Shown: one piece after another, positions 52,998-61,897 of the stretch
Position numbering within the stretch: the first letter of the stretch is position 1
Layout of the letters: each line of letters starts with the position of its first letter
DNA from: Ruegeria sp. SCSIO 43209
GTDB taxonomy: Bacteria > Pseudomonadota > Alphaproteobacteria > Rhodobacterales > Rhodobacteraceae
DNA length: 64,000 nt
Direction: 5' to 3'
NCBI RefSeq assembly: GCF_019904295.1
Contig: NZ_CP065359.1
Coordinates: 2,319,001 to 2,383,000, forward strand
Notes under the pieces: model-generated
Told to the model about the DNA's origin: nothing
The model's database searches: none
Seen by the model: only the letters and a program-made list of their open reading frames with translations
Program-made: the position numbers and the translations under genes

Positions 52998-54754
52998 GCC
53001 TTACCCTCCGTCCAGAACGGGATGCCAATCCCCTTGGCGGCCAGCGCTTCGCCCTCGACGCGGAACAGCTTCATGTCATCGCGCACCTGCTGGATGTAGG
53101 CCTGGGAGTCTTCAAATTTGCCATCCGCTTCAAGCGCATAGGCGTTGGCTAACCCATCCTTGACCTTAGCGTAGAGTTCCAGCGCCGTCCTGGCCTCCTC
53201 TTCAGTGCCAACCTCAATCTGACGCAAATAGGCAGGCGTGCCTTCTCCCGTATCGTATTTGGCCAAAACGTCCTTCATTTGACTGAAGCGCAGGAAGTGC
53301 TCGTCCCCGTCGGTGTCGATCCGTACCGCCAGCGCATAAAGGCGGCGTTCCGGGAACAAATCCTCCTGCTCCAAAGTCGCCACACATTGTGCATAAGCGC
53401 GGTCAATAAAGCCTCCGGGGCGCTCGATCTCGATGAAATCCGCAAGCGCTTGGGCCGTCAGTGGCCTCAGTGCGCGCGGCTGCGTCTTACCCTTGCCCGC
53501 CGGCAAGGTTTCGGACGGGGTCAAGATGGGTTCATACCCCTCGGGCTCAAGCTCCCACAGCAGTTGGTTCGCCCAGCGCATATGGGTCATCTCGCCAATC
53601 GCGACCTCCAGCACCGAACGCCGGGCAAATATCAGATCGTCTTTCAGCGTCGGCCATTTTCGGGTATCCGCCGTTTCGGGATCCGCCAACGAAAAATAGG
53701 CGTAAAGATATTGCAGGCTCAGCGTCATCTCCATCGCGGCCAGACGCGTCTTGAGGTCCTCGATCATCGCCTGCGGCGTGTCATAGGGCTCCACGCCTGG
53801 CATTTCGGGATCAACTTCATAAACCTCGCCCGTTTCGCGGCCTTCAACGACGATAGGCAATTCGCTCCACATCTGATTTACCTGATAATGGTCAATCTGG
53901 TAGGGGCGGTTTTGTTCGACCGTATTCAGCGCCGCGACGTTACCGGACGGAGACTTGTCCGAGCGCAGCCAATCCAGATAGGTCTCGGCCTCGATCGGGT
54001 TCTTTGACTGACCCGAGGGTAACTGATCGTCATGTGCAACCTCGGCCATCACCACATCGGGATGGTTCGAGGGCCAGTAGTGGCAGCCGCAGTCGCGGAA
54101 GTCATGGGACCACGGGTTGCACAGGCTTTGCGTCAATTCTCCGGGATCATAGGCTTCGCTGAAGACCCCCGCCTCGGTCCGGTACTGGCGGCGGAATCCG
54201 TGCAGGACGACCTGCTCGGTATCCACGATGCCCTCATGATTGCGCCGTTCCAGAGCAATGCTGACCGGTTTGTCATCACCATGTTCCAGACTGCGGATGA
54301 ACCGCCAAATCATCAGCCCGTCATAGGGTGTGCCGTCTTTCTCCTGAAAGGTGATCCGCTTGCCGCTTTGTTCGACCCAGGACAGGAACCAGCGACCTTG
54401 GCTGAGCTTTGCGCCAATGTCACCGCTGTAGGCCTCCAACAGCGTCTGCACCCACTCCTCGGGGCTGTTGTCAGGCAGCATCGGGTCGTAGAAATAGTCC
54501 ACAAAAACCAGATGGAAGCCCTGCGAATTCTTCGGCGCCACGGGCACGGGGTTCAGCGGCACCCGCGCGGCGTTGAACACCAGACCGGGGAAAAAGCGGC
54601 GGTCGAGGTTGCGCACATCCATTTCCAGACCGGGAAAGCAATTCCCCACCGATCCGTCCAGTCGCGTGTTGTCGGGGTTGCCCGGTACCTTATAGGCCGC
54701 GCGGGCGGTCAGGTTGCGGGGTTTAACGCGAATTTGGCCGGGCTGATCAGACAT
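52994..54754 (-). CDS. LodA C-terminal-like segment fused to a ferritin-like domain
   Basis: A 586-aa protein without a signal peptide. The N-terminal part carries SVGNCFPGLEMDVRNLD (residues 35-51) and SLCNPWSHDFRDCGCHYWPS (residues 210-229). These resemble the LodA/GoxA C-terminal region, where an NxxGxxFPGxE segment and a PWQxDFxxC..WWP segment hold the cofactor cysteine and tryptophan. Trp215 is the candidate quinone precursor and Cys39, Cys212, Cys222 and Cys224 the candidate partners. From about residue 340 a ferritin-like domain (LAAMEMTLSLQYLYAYFSL, later RRSVLEVAIGEMTHMRWANQ with ExxH) resembles that of VioB-type proteins. ATG 54754 follows CGGAGG; a longer start is not supported. 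Confidence 0.72.
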   Translation of the reverse strand: MSDQPGQIRVKPRNLTARAAYKVPGNPDNTRLDGSVGNCFPGLEMDVRNLDRRFFPGLVFNAARVPLNPVPVAPKNSQGFHLVFVDYFYDPMLPDNSPEEWVQTLLEAYSGDIGAKLSQGRWFLSWVEQSGKRITFQEKDGTPYDGLMIWRFIRSLEHGDDKPVSIALERRNHEGIVDTEQVVLHGFRRQYRTEAGVFSEAYDPGELTQSLCNPWSHDFRDCGCHYWPSNHPDVVMAEVAHDDQLPSGQSKNPIEAETYLDWLRSDKSPSGNVAALNTVEQNRPYQIDHYQVNQMWSELPIVVEGRETGEVYEVDPEMPGVEPYDTPQAMIEDLKTRLAAMEMTLSLQYLYAYFSLADPETADTRKWPTLKDDLIFARRSVLEVAIGEMTHMRWANQLLWELEPEGYEPILTPSETLPAGKGKTQPRALRPLTAQALADFIEIERPGGFIDRAYAQCVATLEQEDLFPERRLYALAVRIDTDGDEHFLRFSQMKDVLAKYDTGEGTPAYLRQIEVGTEEEARTALELYAKVKDGLANAYALEADGKFEDSQAYIQQVRDDMKLFRVEGEALAAKGIGIPFWTEGKA

Positions 54755-56420
54755 TCTGAGCCTCCGTTTCCTGTGCAACCAGATAGTCGATGAACGAGAT
54801 CACCAGATGGTACTGCCTGCGCGACAGCGACAGTGGGTAATAGTTGGAATCGCGCATATAGGGCGGCATCCGCGCGTCGTGCATCGAGTCGCGGATAATC
54901 CGAGGATCGCGAAAATCCGGGTTCGGATTTTGATCAGGGTTCGGGTCGGTTTCAAGCTCGGTCAGGATACCATATGGTGGACGCAGCAGTGTTTTAACGA
55001 AATCCGGGCGACGGCGTAGGAAATCCAGCAGGTTGGCCTCGTCAATCAACTGCTCATGCACGAACTTCGTCGCCACTGTATAGGGCAGCCGATCATTGGG
55101 CACGGAGTTCGAAAAGACCGAGATCGGTTGCGGGCGGATCAGTTCGTCGATCTTGTCCGGCGGCCTTGCATCCTCCTCCGTCATGGATTTCGCATCGGTT
55201 GACGGCAGGCCCGGCGTCGGGGAAATCCCGGTTTTCGCCTGTAATTTGGCATTGTCCTTCAAACCTTGCGCGCGGATATCGTCGAGGTTGATCAGGCTGT
55301 TGGTCTCGAAGGCGCGGCGGAAGATATCGACCACCTCGTCTTTGGCCTGGATGTAGTTTTCTTCAGTTACCGAGATTAGCGACAGATCACGATCGGCCAG
55401 ATCATCCTCAAGGCTGTAGAACGGCCGCGCATCAGGTGCAAAATCGGGTGGTCCGGTCATGATCGTGGCGCGCGCGGTCAGGCGTTCGCCACGTACTGCC
55501 AGCGTCGCCTCGATCACGCCATCGCTGGTGTCATCGGCCACTCCCCAGGATTGGTCATTGCCCACACGGGCACCGTCGTAACTATCGTGCGGCTCAGGGT
55601 CGTCCGAGGTGCCGGACATCATGATCCATTTCGACCAAGGGGTGTCGGGGTTCAGGATGCGGTTCTGTTCGGGCACGATTTCGTGGATGCGACCATATTC
55701 CGATTTCGGCGGGTCGTTCTGATAGCCCGGTACGGCCAGCGTCGCCGGACCGTATGCAGCATCAGGCGGGCCATAAACCTCACCTTTCGGAGGCATAAAG
55801 CGCAGGCGCAGGATACTGCGGTCGATGAACTCCCCTTCGACTGGTTCATCATGACCCTGCACAGGATGCATCACACGGATCGAACCTAGCGGGATCGGGT
55901 TATGCTCATAGACCATCGGCTGTTGTTCGGACGTATACGGGCTGAAGGCCAGCAGGGGTTTCGGGGTGAAATCCTGACCCGCAATCTCGACCCGTGCACG
56001 AAACCCGCAAGCCGCGTCGCCAGTCCGGCGCTCGGCCTTGGTGTTCCCGACGGTGACCGAATAGCGCACGTTTTGCAGCGACAGGCCCTGATCGTCGAGC
56101 AGATCGAGCGTCACCGGTGTCTCATATTCCTCGCCCGTCTCGGCATCATGCATCCGCGCCCACAGCTCAAAGAACGGGGCAACCGGGCGCAACGCGCCGC
56201 CTTCGTCGCGAAAGCGGATCGTGTCGGGATCGGGAAGATAGGCGGTGACACTGCCATCTTCGATCTCGCGCAGGGTTATGTTCGAACGGATGACCGTTTT
56301 GTTGTTGCCATGGGCATCCATGTCCTGCTGCCACTCATAGCTTTCCAGCGGTGTCTCGCCCGGTCCCAGGCGAGCAACCGCCATGGGTGGCAGAAAGAAA
56401 ATCTCTCGGATCGTGTCCAT
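54747..56420 (-). CDS. LodA N-terminal-like protein (CTQ oxidase-type, split)
   Basis: A 557-aa protein with no signal peptide. It opens with FFLPPMAVARLGPGETPLESY, resembling the IGIARxGNS start of LodA/GoxA lysine or glycine oxidases. ALRPVAPFFELWA near residue 75 and SWGVADDTSDGVIEATLAVRG followed by TGPPDFAPDARPFYSLEDDLAD near residue 320 also fit that family. The PWxxDF tryptophan region expected at the C-terminus is absent here and is found in the next gene, so the oxidase appears split in two. RBS GGGAGGG precedes the ATG. The stop overlaps the next start by eight bases, a strong sign of coupled translation. Confidence 0.68.
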   Translation of the reverse strand: MDTIREIFFLPPMAVARLGPGETPLESYEWQQDMDAHGNNKTVIRSNITLREIEDGSVTAYLPDPDTIRFRDEGGALRPVAPFFELWARMHDAETGEEYETPVTLDLLDDQGLSLQNVRYSVTVGNTKAERRTGDAACGFRARVEIAGQDFTPKPLLAFSPYTSEQQPMVYEHNPIPLGSIRVMHPVQGHDEPVEGEFIDRSILRLRFMPPKGEVYGPPDAAYGPATLAVPGYQNDPPKSEYGRIHEIVPEQNRILNPDTPWSKWIMMSGTSDDPEPHDSYDGARVGNDQSWGVADDTSDGVIEATLAVRGERLTARATIMTGPPDFAPDARPFYSLEDDLADRDLSLISVTEENYIQAKDEVVDIFRRAFETNSLINLDDIRAQGLKDNAKLQAKTGISPTPGLPSTDAKSMTEEDARPPDKIDELIRPQPISVFSNSVPNDRLPYTVATKFVHEQLIDEANLLDFLRRRPDFVKTLLRPPYGILTELETDPNPDQNPNPDFRDPRIIRDSMHDARMPPYMRDSNYYPLSLSRRQYHLVISFIDYLVAQETEAQNV

Positions 56421-56459
56421 ACTGGGCCCTCCCCCGTTTGGCCTTGGCAGCCCCTGCTT

Positions 56460-58025
56460 TCAGGGGTTCGAATAGCTCTCGTATGTGATCGTTGGGTCGT
56501 CGAAAATCGACTTGGACGTATCTCGGATGATGTCTGGCGGAGCGTCATCCGGCACCGGTGAAATGCTCTGCTGATAATGGAAGAAATTATGCGGGTCGAA
56601 TTTCTGCTTCACGAACAGCAAAGAGTTGAAATACTCGCCCCAGTATTGCCAGCGATAGTTCTTCTGGGTCCGCCGTGGATAGTTCTGATAGACGCGATCA
56701 ATGAAATAGCCCTCTTCGGTCATCAGTTTCATGAATCCGTCGAGCCACGGCACCACGATCTCTTTTTCTTCTTCCGACACCCAGAACACATCGACGTAGA
56801 AGTTCAGCGACACATCACGGTGAATGAAGGCATTGCCTTGTTTGCCCAACGGCATCCGATTGATCGCCCCCCCATAGGGTTCGATGGCCACAGCGCCATA
56901 AGCGTTGGGCGTGCTGTCGAGGTAGTCTACGACGCGCTGCCATTCGGCTTCGTTGAGCTGGCGTTCAATATATCCGGCCTGCTTATCTTCACGCGCCTGA
57001 TCGGGGACGACGGGGATGTCATATTTGTCGTCATACAGCCATGAGTTGATTTCTTGATAGGTGCCATAGTTCTGGTCGTCCTCACCCATCTCGCCGCCGA
57101 TTTCATCGCTCAGCAGGGGCTGAACAAACGCGTTCCCCTCTTCGGACGTGCCATCATAGAGCGCCGACACCAGCAGCACTTTTCGATCTCCCTGATAGGC
57201 CAGAAAGATATAAGCCCCGAAACGGTCATCTTCGCAGGTGCGCATGTAGTTGGCCTGCAGGTACTCCAGTGCCTTGGCGGCTTTGTCCAACGGCCATGTG
57301 ATGTGGCAACCCCAGACTTCATACAGCTGGTGCAGCTGGTAGCGGATTTCCAGCAACACACCAAAGTTGTTGCCGGTCCCGCCTCGTATGGCCCAGAAGA
57401 GGTCGGAGTTCGTGTCTTTGTCCGCGATCACGATACTGCCGTCCCACAGCATCACGGTGACACCCAGAACGCTGTCGCAAGCCATCCCAAGCCTGCGCGA
57501 GGTAAAGCCATAGCCGCCGCCCATCATGAAACCCGCCACGCAGACATCCTGACAGGCCCCGCCCGGCACATGCAGGTGATAGGAGTTCAACTCCGAATTC
57601 AGCATCTTGAACGGTGTGCCCGGACCGACATAGGCCATCGGCACCTTTGGATCGACGGTCACGTAACGCATTCGGCTGGTATCCAGCACCATCTGGTTAT
57701 TGACCGAATACCCCGCCGTGCTGTGACGCCCTGACCGCGCAACAACCCATAGGTCATGCTCGCGCGCGAAAGCAAGGCTGGCGCGTACATCCTGAATGGT
57801 CTCGCAATAGACGATGATCTCTGGGTAGTCCTGGAAAGCCGGATTCCAAACCTGCCGGTCATTGTTGTAATCCGCGTCGGTCGGCAGAGTGACCGTTCCG
57901 ATCAGTTTCTTCTCAAATTCACGTATCTCATCGGGCGTGATCGAATGGTACTGCTGCAGCGCCAGATCGGTACGGCTTTGCGCCAAGACATCCTTGGCCA
58001 GAAGGGTTTTGCTGATCTTACGCAT
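56460..58025 (-). CDS. BBE-type FAD-linked oxidase with bicovalent flavin
   Basis: A 521-aa flavoprotein of the berberine-bridge-enzyme class within the FAD_binding_4 (PCMH/VAO) family. The flavin can be doubly linked: His101 in SGRHSTAGYS and Cys158 in PGGACQDVCVAGF. MMGGGYGFTSRRLGMACDSVLGV and IRGGTGNNFGV follow. The C-terminal BBE domain ends with NYRWQYWGEYFNSLLFVKQKFDPHNFFHY. No signal peptide is visible. Such enzymes oxidise alcohols or sugars or make C-C bonds; the substrate here is unknown. GGAGACCTA precedes the ATG. It lies 39 bases upstream of the LodA-like gene. Confidence 0.88.
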   Translation of the reverse strand: MRKISKTLLAKDVLAQSRTDLALQQYHSITPDEIREFEKKLIGTVTLPTDADYNNDRQVWNPAFQDYPEIIVYCETIQDVRASLAFAREHDLWVVARSGRHSTAGYSVNNQMVLDTSRMRYVTVDPKVPMAYVGPGTPFKMLNSELNSYHLHVPGGACQDVCVAGFMMGGGYGFTSRRLGMACDSVLGVTVMLWDGSIVIADKDTNSDLFWAIRGGTGNNFGVLLEIRYQLHQLYEVWGCHITWPLDKAAKALEYLQANYMRTCEDDRFGAYIFLAYQGDRKVLLVSALYDGTSEEGNAFVQPLLSDEIGGEMGEDDQNYGTYQEINSWLYDDKYDIPVVPDQAREDKQAGYIERQLNEAEWQRVVDYLDSTPNAYGAVAIEPYGGAINRMPLGKQGNAFIHRDVSLNFYVDVFWVSEEEKEIVVPWLDGFMKLMTEEGYFIDRVYQNYPRRTQKNYRWQYWGEYFNSLLFVKQKFDPHNFFHYQQSISPVPDDAPPDIIRDTSKSIFDDPTITYESYSNP

Positions 58026-58145
58026 TAGGTCTCCTCATACCACAAGAGCGGGGCGCCGGACTGGTGACCCAGCGCTAAAAAGTCGAAATTCAGGTATCAT
58101 CCCAACTCTGCCCGCGCCCAAGCTGGCAGCAAGTTGGCCTTCGGG

Positions 58146-61100
58146 TCAAGTAATCGTTTCCATCAACGCTCGTGCGTCTTTGAGGTCCGGCAGTTGGGCA
58201 TCTTGATGGAAATGCGACATGACCGAATTCAACGCCTCACCAACCGGTTCGCCTCGGTGTTGCCGCCACTCCGCCAACGCGACCGCTGCACGAAGCTCGT
58301 AAAGCCGCGCGCCTTGCCTTTGCGCTGTTTCGATAGCGCGCAACAGCAGCGGTACTGGATCGCCCCCGGTCTTGGCTACAAGGGCGGCCTCAATACGCAG
58401 TTGATCGGCCTCGGCCCATTTCTCTTCGGTTTTGCTCAGAACATTTCTGGCGTGCGTCAGAGTCTGATGCGCAGCGTCGTGATGGCCGGCGTTTGTCTGA
58501 ATCTCGGCAATCAGCGAAGGGAAGAAAGTCTTGTAATTTCCGGCCCCAACCGACCACCAGTCTTCCGACGCCTGACGCAGGTCCTCGATATGTTCGACTT
58601 CAGAGGTCGTGGTTGCCTTTGCCCAGCTTTCCCATAGCCGCGCAATGGTCGCCATAAAGGGTAGCGAATGCTCCTCGGCGACTTCGGACAGCGCCTTAAC
58701 ATCCCTTTGCAATGCAGGGATGTCGCGCGCCAGCAGGTGAACCTTGCACATGTAAACCAAGATCTGCGCCACACTATGCGCGTGCTTGAGGTTCTTGGAC
58801 CATTCCAGCGCTGTATTCTGCACCTGCAGGGCATCTTGATGCCGACCCATCAGGCAATAACATGTGCCCAGAAATGCTGATGTAATCGCGGCATGATCCG
58901 TTCCATAGACATAGGCTAGCTGGCTGTGCTGATCGAAATCATAAAGCGCCCAAGCTTGCTCAAGATGGCGCTTTGCATCTGACAGGTTGCCCAAATGCAA
59001 TTGCACCGCCCCCATGGCGCGATGACCGACCATGCGGTGTTCGGTCTTGCCGCTTGTCGCCGCCAGATCGAGGATCTGCGCAGCCACGCCTTTCGCCAAT
59101 TGATATTCAGCACGCACAAGATGGAATGCATATAGCCCGTTGAGCACAGGAAACAGCCGCTCGGTCTCGTCAGCTCGGTGACATAGTTCGCGCAGACGCC
59201 CATAGGCCTCACCCGTCGCATCCCCTGAAATACCGCTTGTTGAGCGCAGGACACCGGCACGTAGAATCTGGATGTCGATCTCTTGCAAATCCCGTGCACG
59301 GCTCTTTGGCAGATCGGCAAGCTGATCCAGAGCTTTCGACAGATGGGTCAACGCCTCGGCCTGGGCCGAGCGTTCGATCGCTCGACGCCCCGCGCTTTGC
59401 CAGTGCATCACGGCCTCATCCGCGCGTTGGGCCAACGTGTAATGCTGTGCCAGAACCTCGGGCTGAGTCTGGGCCAGTTGCGGCTGGTTCTCCAGCAACG
59501 CACCCGCCGCGCGGTCATGCAGCGACTGCCGTTCCGTGCGCAGCAAGCTGTCATAAGCCATGTCGCGAATCAATGCGTGGCGGAAGATGAACTCATCCTC
59601 TGCCGCATCCGGGGCTTGAAGAATGATCCCGGCCGATGAGAGCTGTTCCAGTCCGGCCTGCAGAACCGTCGGAGACAGAAACGAAACAGAGGCCAGCAAC
59701 GCGATCGAGAACTGCCGCCCGAACACGGCGCCGGTTTGCGCCACTTCTTTGGCCTTGCCCAAACGGTCCAGACGCTCCATCAGCGAATCCTGCAACGTGC
59801 TGGGTACTGAAAGCGATGGCAGGGGGCCGCGCACGACATACCCCTTGTCGCTCAAGCGCAATTGCCCCGATTCCAAAAGACCGCGGGTCACTTCCTGGAC
59901 ATAAAGCGGAATGCCATCCGTCTTGGCCGCAATAAGGTCGCAAACCTCGGGTGGTACTGGGTGCCCCCCCGCCACCTCAGCTACGATCTCAGCCACATCC
60001 CGATTGGTCAAACGCTTGAGAGGTATACGCAGGGTATTGTTGTGGTGACCCCAACCCGGATCGAAACCGGTACGTGCTGTTACGACGATCAGCACCGGTA
60101 GGTCCCGAATATGTTCGATCACCCGATCTGTAAGAGACAAGGTGGTCGGATCAACCCAATGCGCATCTTCGAACAACAGCAACACCGGTCGTTCTCGCGC
60201 TAGCGTTGCAAGCTGTTCTGTCACTGCCTCCAACGTCTTCTCAAGCTTCACTTGCGGCGGCAGGTCGAGAGGCCCCAGCGTAGCATCAGCATCAACGCTC
60301 AACAAATCAGCGATCAGGCGCACATGCTCTGGCGGGTGATGGCGCAAGAGGTACGAGAGTTTTCCCAGTTTATCCTCATCGTTGTCTGTCGGCGCAAATC
60401 CTGCGGCGCGTTCCAGATGCTGAATGATCGGATAAAGTGCCGAGTTGGCATGAAAGGGCGAACACTGGAAGTTCAGGCGAAGCGCGCCTTGATCCAGCAC
60501 TTCTTGGCTAAGCCCCTCAATCAGGCGTGATTTGCCGATCCCTGCCTCGCCAGTGACAAGAACCGATTGTCCAGCGCCCTGACTTGCCTCATTCCATTTG
60601 TCGGTCAGCTTGCGGAACTCTGCCTGGCGCCCAATGAGCCGACCAGAACCGGCATCAGGCATTATGTCAAATCTGCGCTCGATCCGCGCCTGCCCTGTGA
60701 CGCTCCAGGCTTGTATCGGTTCCGAAAACCCTTTCAGTGCGAAAGACCCGCGATCCTGCAGTTCAAATGCATTGCCCACCAATCTGCGAGTGGACGGGCT
60801 GATGATCAGTGTATTGGGCTCGGCCAAACTCTGCAAACGTGCTGCCAGATTGGGTGTACGCCCCATGACCACGTCATGTTCCTTCAACCCTTCGCCATGG
60901 ATCTCGCCCACAACGACAAGACCGGTCGAAACACCGATCCGCGCAGTCAGACGCTCCTGGCCTTCCATGCGATTCAATCCTTCAAGAATATCCAGACCCG
61001 CATGAACGGCGCGCGAGGCCGCATCTTCCACCGCGTGAGGATACCCGAAATAGATCATCGCCCCGTCACCCATGAAATCGGCGATATGTCCACCAAAGCG

Positions 61101-61451
61101 AGCAACCGAGGTCGAGCAAATTTCCTTGAACCGCCGAAGCAGCTCCCCCAAGTCTTCGGGGTCAAGCCGCTCGGACATGGCAGTCGAGCCAACCAGATCA
61201 ACAAACATAACTGTCAGTTGCCTCCGCTCGGCGACAATCTTCCCGCTGCCTTGGACCGGGGTCGGATTGGCATCCCGCGCCTGCCCCAATGCGGCCATCA
61301 ATCGGCGCCTTGGTCCAAGTGGCAGCCCAAGGTCGATCAAATCATGTTCGGAGAGGTGTGCGAGATCGGCCAATGTAACTTCGTTCGACGCGAATACCGG
61401 CGCATACTTCGACAGCCCGTGTTCTTCAAGGAATGCGTCGATCTCTGTCAT
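58146..61451 (-). CDS. SAM-domain nucleotidyl cyclase with AAA ATPase and TPR region
   Basis: Signalling protein of 1101 aa. Residues 1-60 are a SAM-like domain (DAFLEEHGLSKYAPVFASNEV). A class III nucleotidyl cyclase domain spans about 75-255, with metal-binding Asp in MFVDLVGST and GDGAMIYFGYP. An AAA/STAND ATPase follows (Walker A GEAGIGKSRLIEGL near residue 300, Walker B-like VLLLFEDAHWVDP near 420). The remainder, from about 600, is helical TPR-like repeats. The product would be cAMP or cGMP. It precedes the BBE gene by 120 bases on the same strand and may be transcribed with the oxidase cluster or signal to it; this is inference. Confidence 0.87.
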   Translation of the reverse strand: MTEIDAFLEEHGLSKYAPVFASNEVTLADLAHLSEHDLIDLGLPLGPRRRLMAALGQARDANPTPVQGSGKIVAERRQLTVMFVDLVGSTAMSERLDPEDLGELLRRFKEICSTSVARFGGHIADFMGDGAMIYFGYPHAVEDAASRAVHAGLDILEGLNRMEGQERLTARIGVSTGLVVVGEIHGEGLKEHDVVMGRTPNLAARLQSLAEPNTLIISPSTRRLVGNAFELQDRGSFALKGFSEPIQAWSVTGQARIERRFDIMPDAGSGRLIGRQAEFRKLTDKWNEASQGAGQSVLVTGEAGIGKSRLIEGLSQEVLDQGALRLNFQCSPFHANSALYPIIQHLERAAGFAPTDNDEDKLGKLSYLLRHHPPEHVRLIADLLSVDADATLGPLDLPPQVKLEKTLEAVTEQLATLARERPVLLLFEDAHWVDPTTLSLTDRVIEHIRDLPVLIVVTARTGFDPGWGHHNNTLRIPLKRLTNRDVAEIVAEVAGGHPVPPEVCDLIAAKTDGIPLYVQEVTRGLLESGQLRLSDKGYVVRGPLPSLSVPSTLQDSLMERLDRLGKAKEVAQTGAVFGRQFSIALLASVSFLSPTVLQAGLEQLSSAGIILQAPDAAEDEFIFRHALIRDMAYDSLLRTERQSLHDRAAGALLENQPQLAQTQPEVLAQHYTLAQRADEAVMHWQSAGRRAIERSAQAEALTHLSKALDQLADLPKSRARDLQEIDIQILRAGVLRSTSGISGDATGEAYGRLRELCHRADETERLFPVLNGLYAFHLVRAEYQLAKGVAAQILDLAATSGKTEHRMVGHRAMGAVQLHLGNLSDAKRHLEQAWALYDFDQHSQLAYVYGTDHAAITSAFLGTCYCLMGRHQDALQVQNTALEWSKNLKHAHSVAQILVYMCKVHLLARDIPALQRDVKALSEVAEEHSLPFMATIARLWESWAKATTTSEVEHIEDLRQASEDWWSVGAGNYKTFFPSLIAEIQTNAGHHDAAHQTLTHARNVLSKTEEKWAEADQLRIEAALVAKTGGDPVPLLLRAIETAQRQGARLYELRAAVALAEWRQHRGEPVGEALNSVMSHFHQDAQLPDLKDARALMETIT

Positions 61452-61679
61452 TATCCCCGTTGTCCCCGATCGTCTCCGGGTTCCCCTACCCGGTCAGGCT
61501 TGCATATTGTGACACAAAAGCCGAACGACTTTAGCACATTAGCTGGACAGTCCTGATGGCTTTTCCTTCAGCCTTGATCAAGCTTTTTCTTTATTGCCGC
61601 ACACGTCAAGTGAATTGCGCCACACGTATGCACCAAGCCCGCGCCTCTGTTGCAGGAATTTCGCTTGTCCGGTGGGAAA

Positions 61680-61755
61680 TGGCAGGGGCAGCAGGGTTCG
61701 AACCCGCGACCTACGGTTTTGGAGACCGTCGCTCTACCAACTGAGCTATACCCCT
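61680..61755 (-). tRNA. tRNA-Trp (CCA anticodon)
   Basis: A 76-base cloverleaf read on the minus strand, starting AGGGGTATAGCTCAGTTGG. The acceptor stem AGGGGTA pairs with TGCCCCT. The anticodon arm is ACGGT-CTCCAAA-ACCGT with CCA as anticodon, the T arm contains GGTTCGAACC, and the 3' CCA is encoded (61682-61680). In many alphaproteobacteria this gene stands between tuf and secE-nusG; here secE and nusG are not found beyond its 3' end. Confidence 0.95.
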
Positions 61756-61897
61756 AGGCTGGGCCATCAGATATGACAGAGGCGCAGCGGACTCAAGAGG
61801 CTTTTTGAGTTTTCCGAACACTTTACCGCTGACAAAAAAGTTGCGCCCGGCGCGCAGTTCTTTAAGACAAGGCTCGGCCAGCAGGAGGACCGCAGCC

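Noticed and set aside
53279..54793. Two plus-strand frames of about 240-250 codons
   Set aside because: Antisense to the ferritin-fused LodA-like gene, whose frame is supported by motifs and overlapping neighbours.
60567..61556. 329-codon plus-strand frame
   Set aside because: Antisense to the cyclase gene, with Cys/His/Arg-rich shadow composition.
61680..61755. Attachment-site duplication of the tRNA-Trp 3' end
   Set aside because: No second copy of the tRNA end or integrase gene was seen in the window, so only the boundary position is reported.
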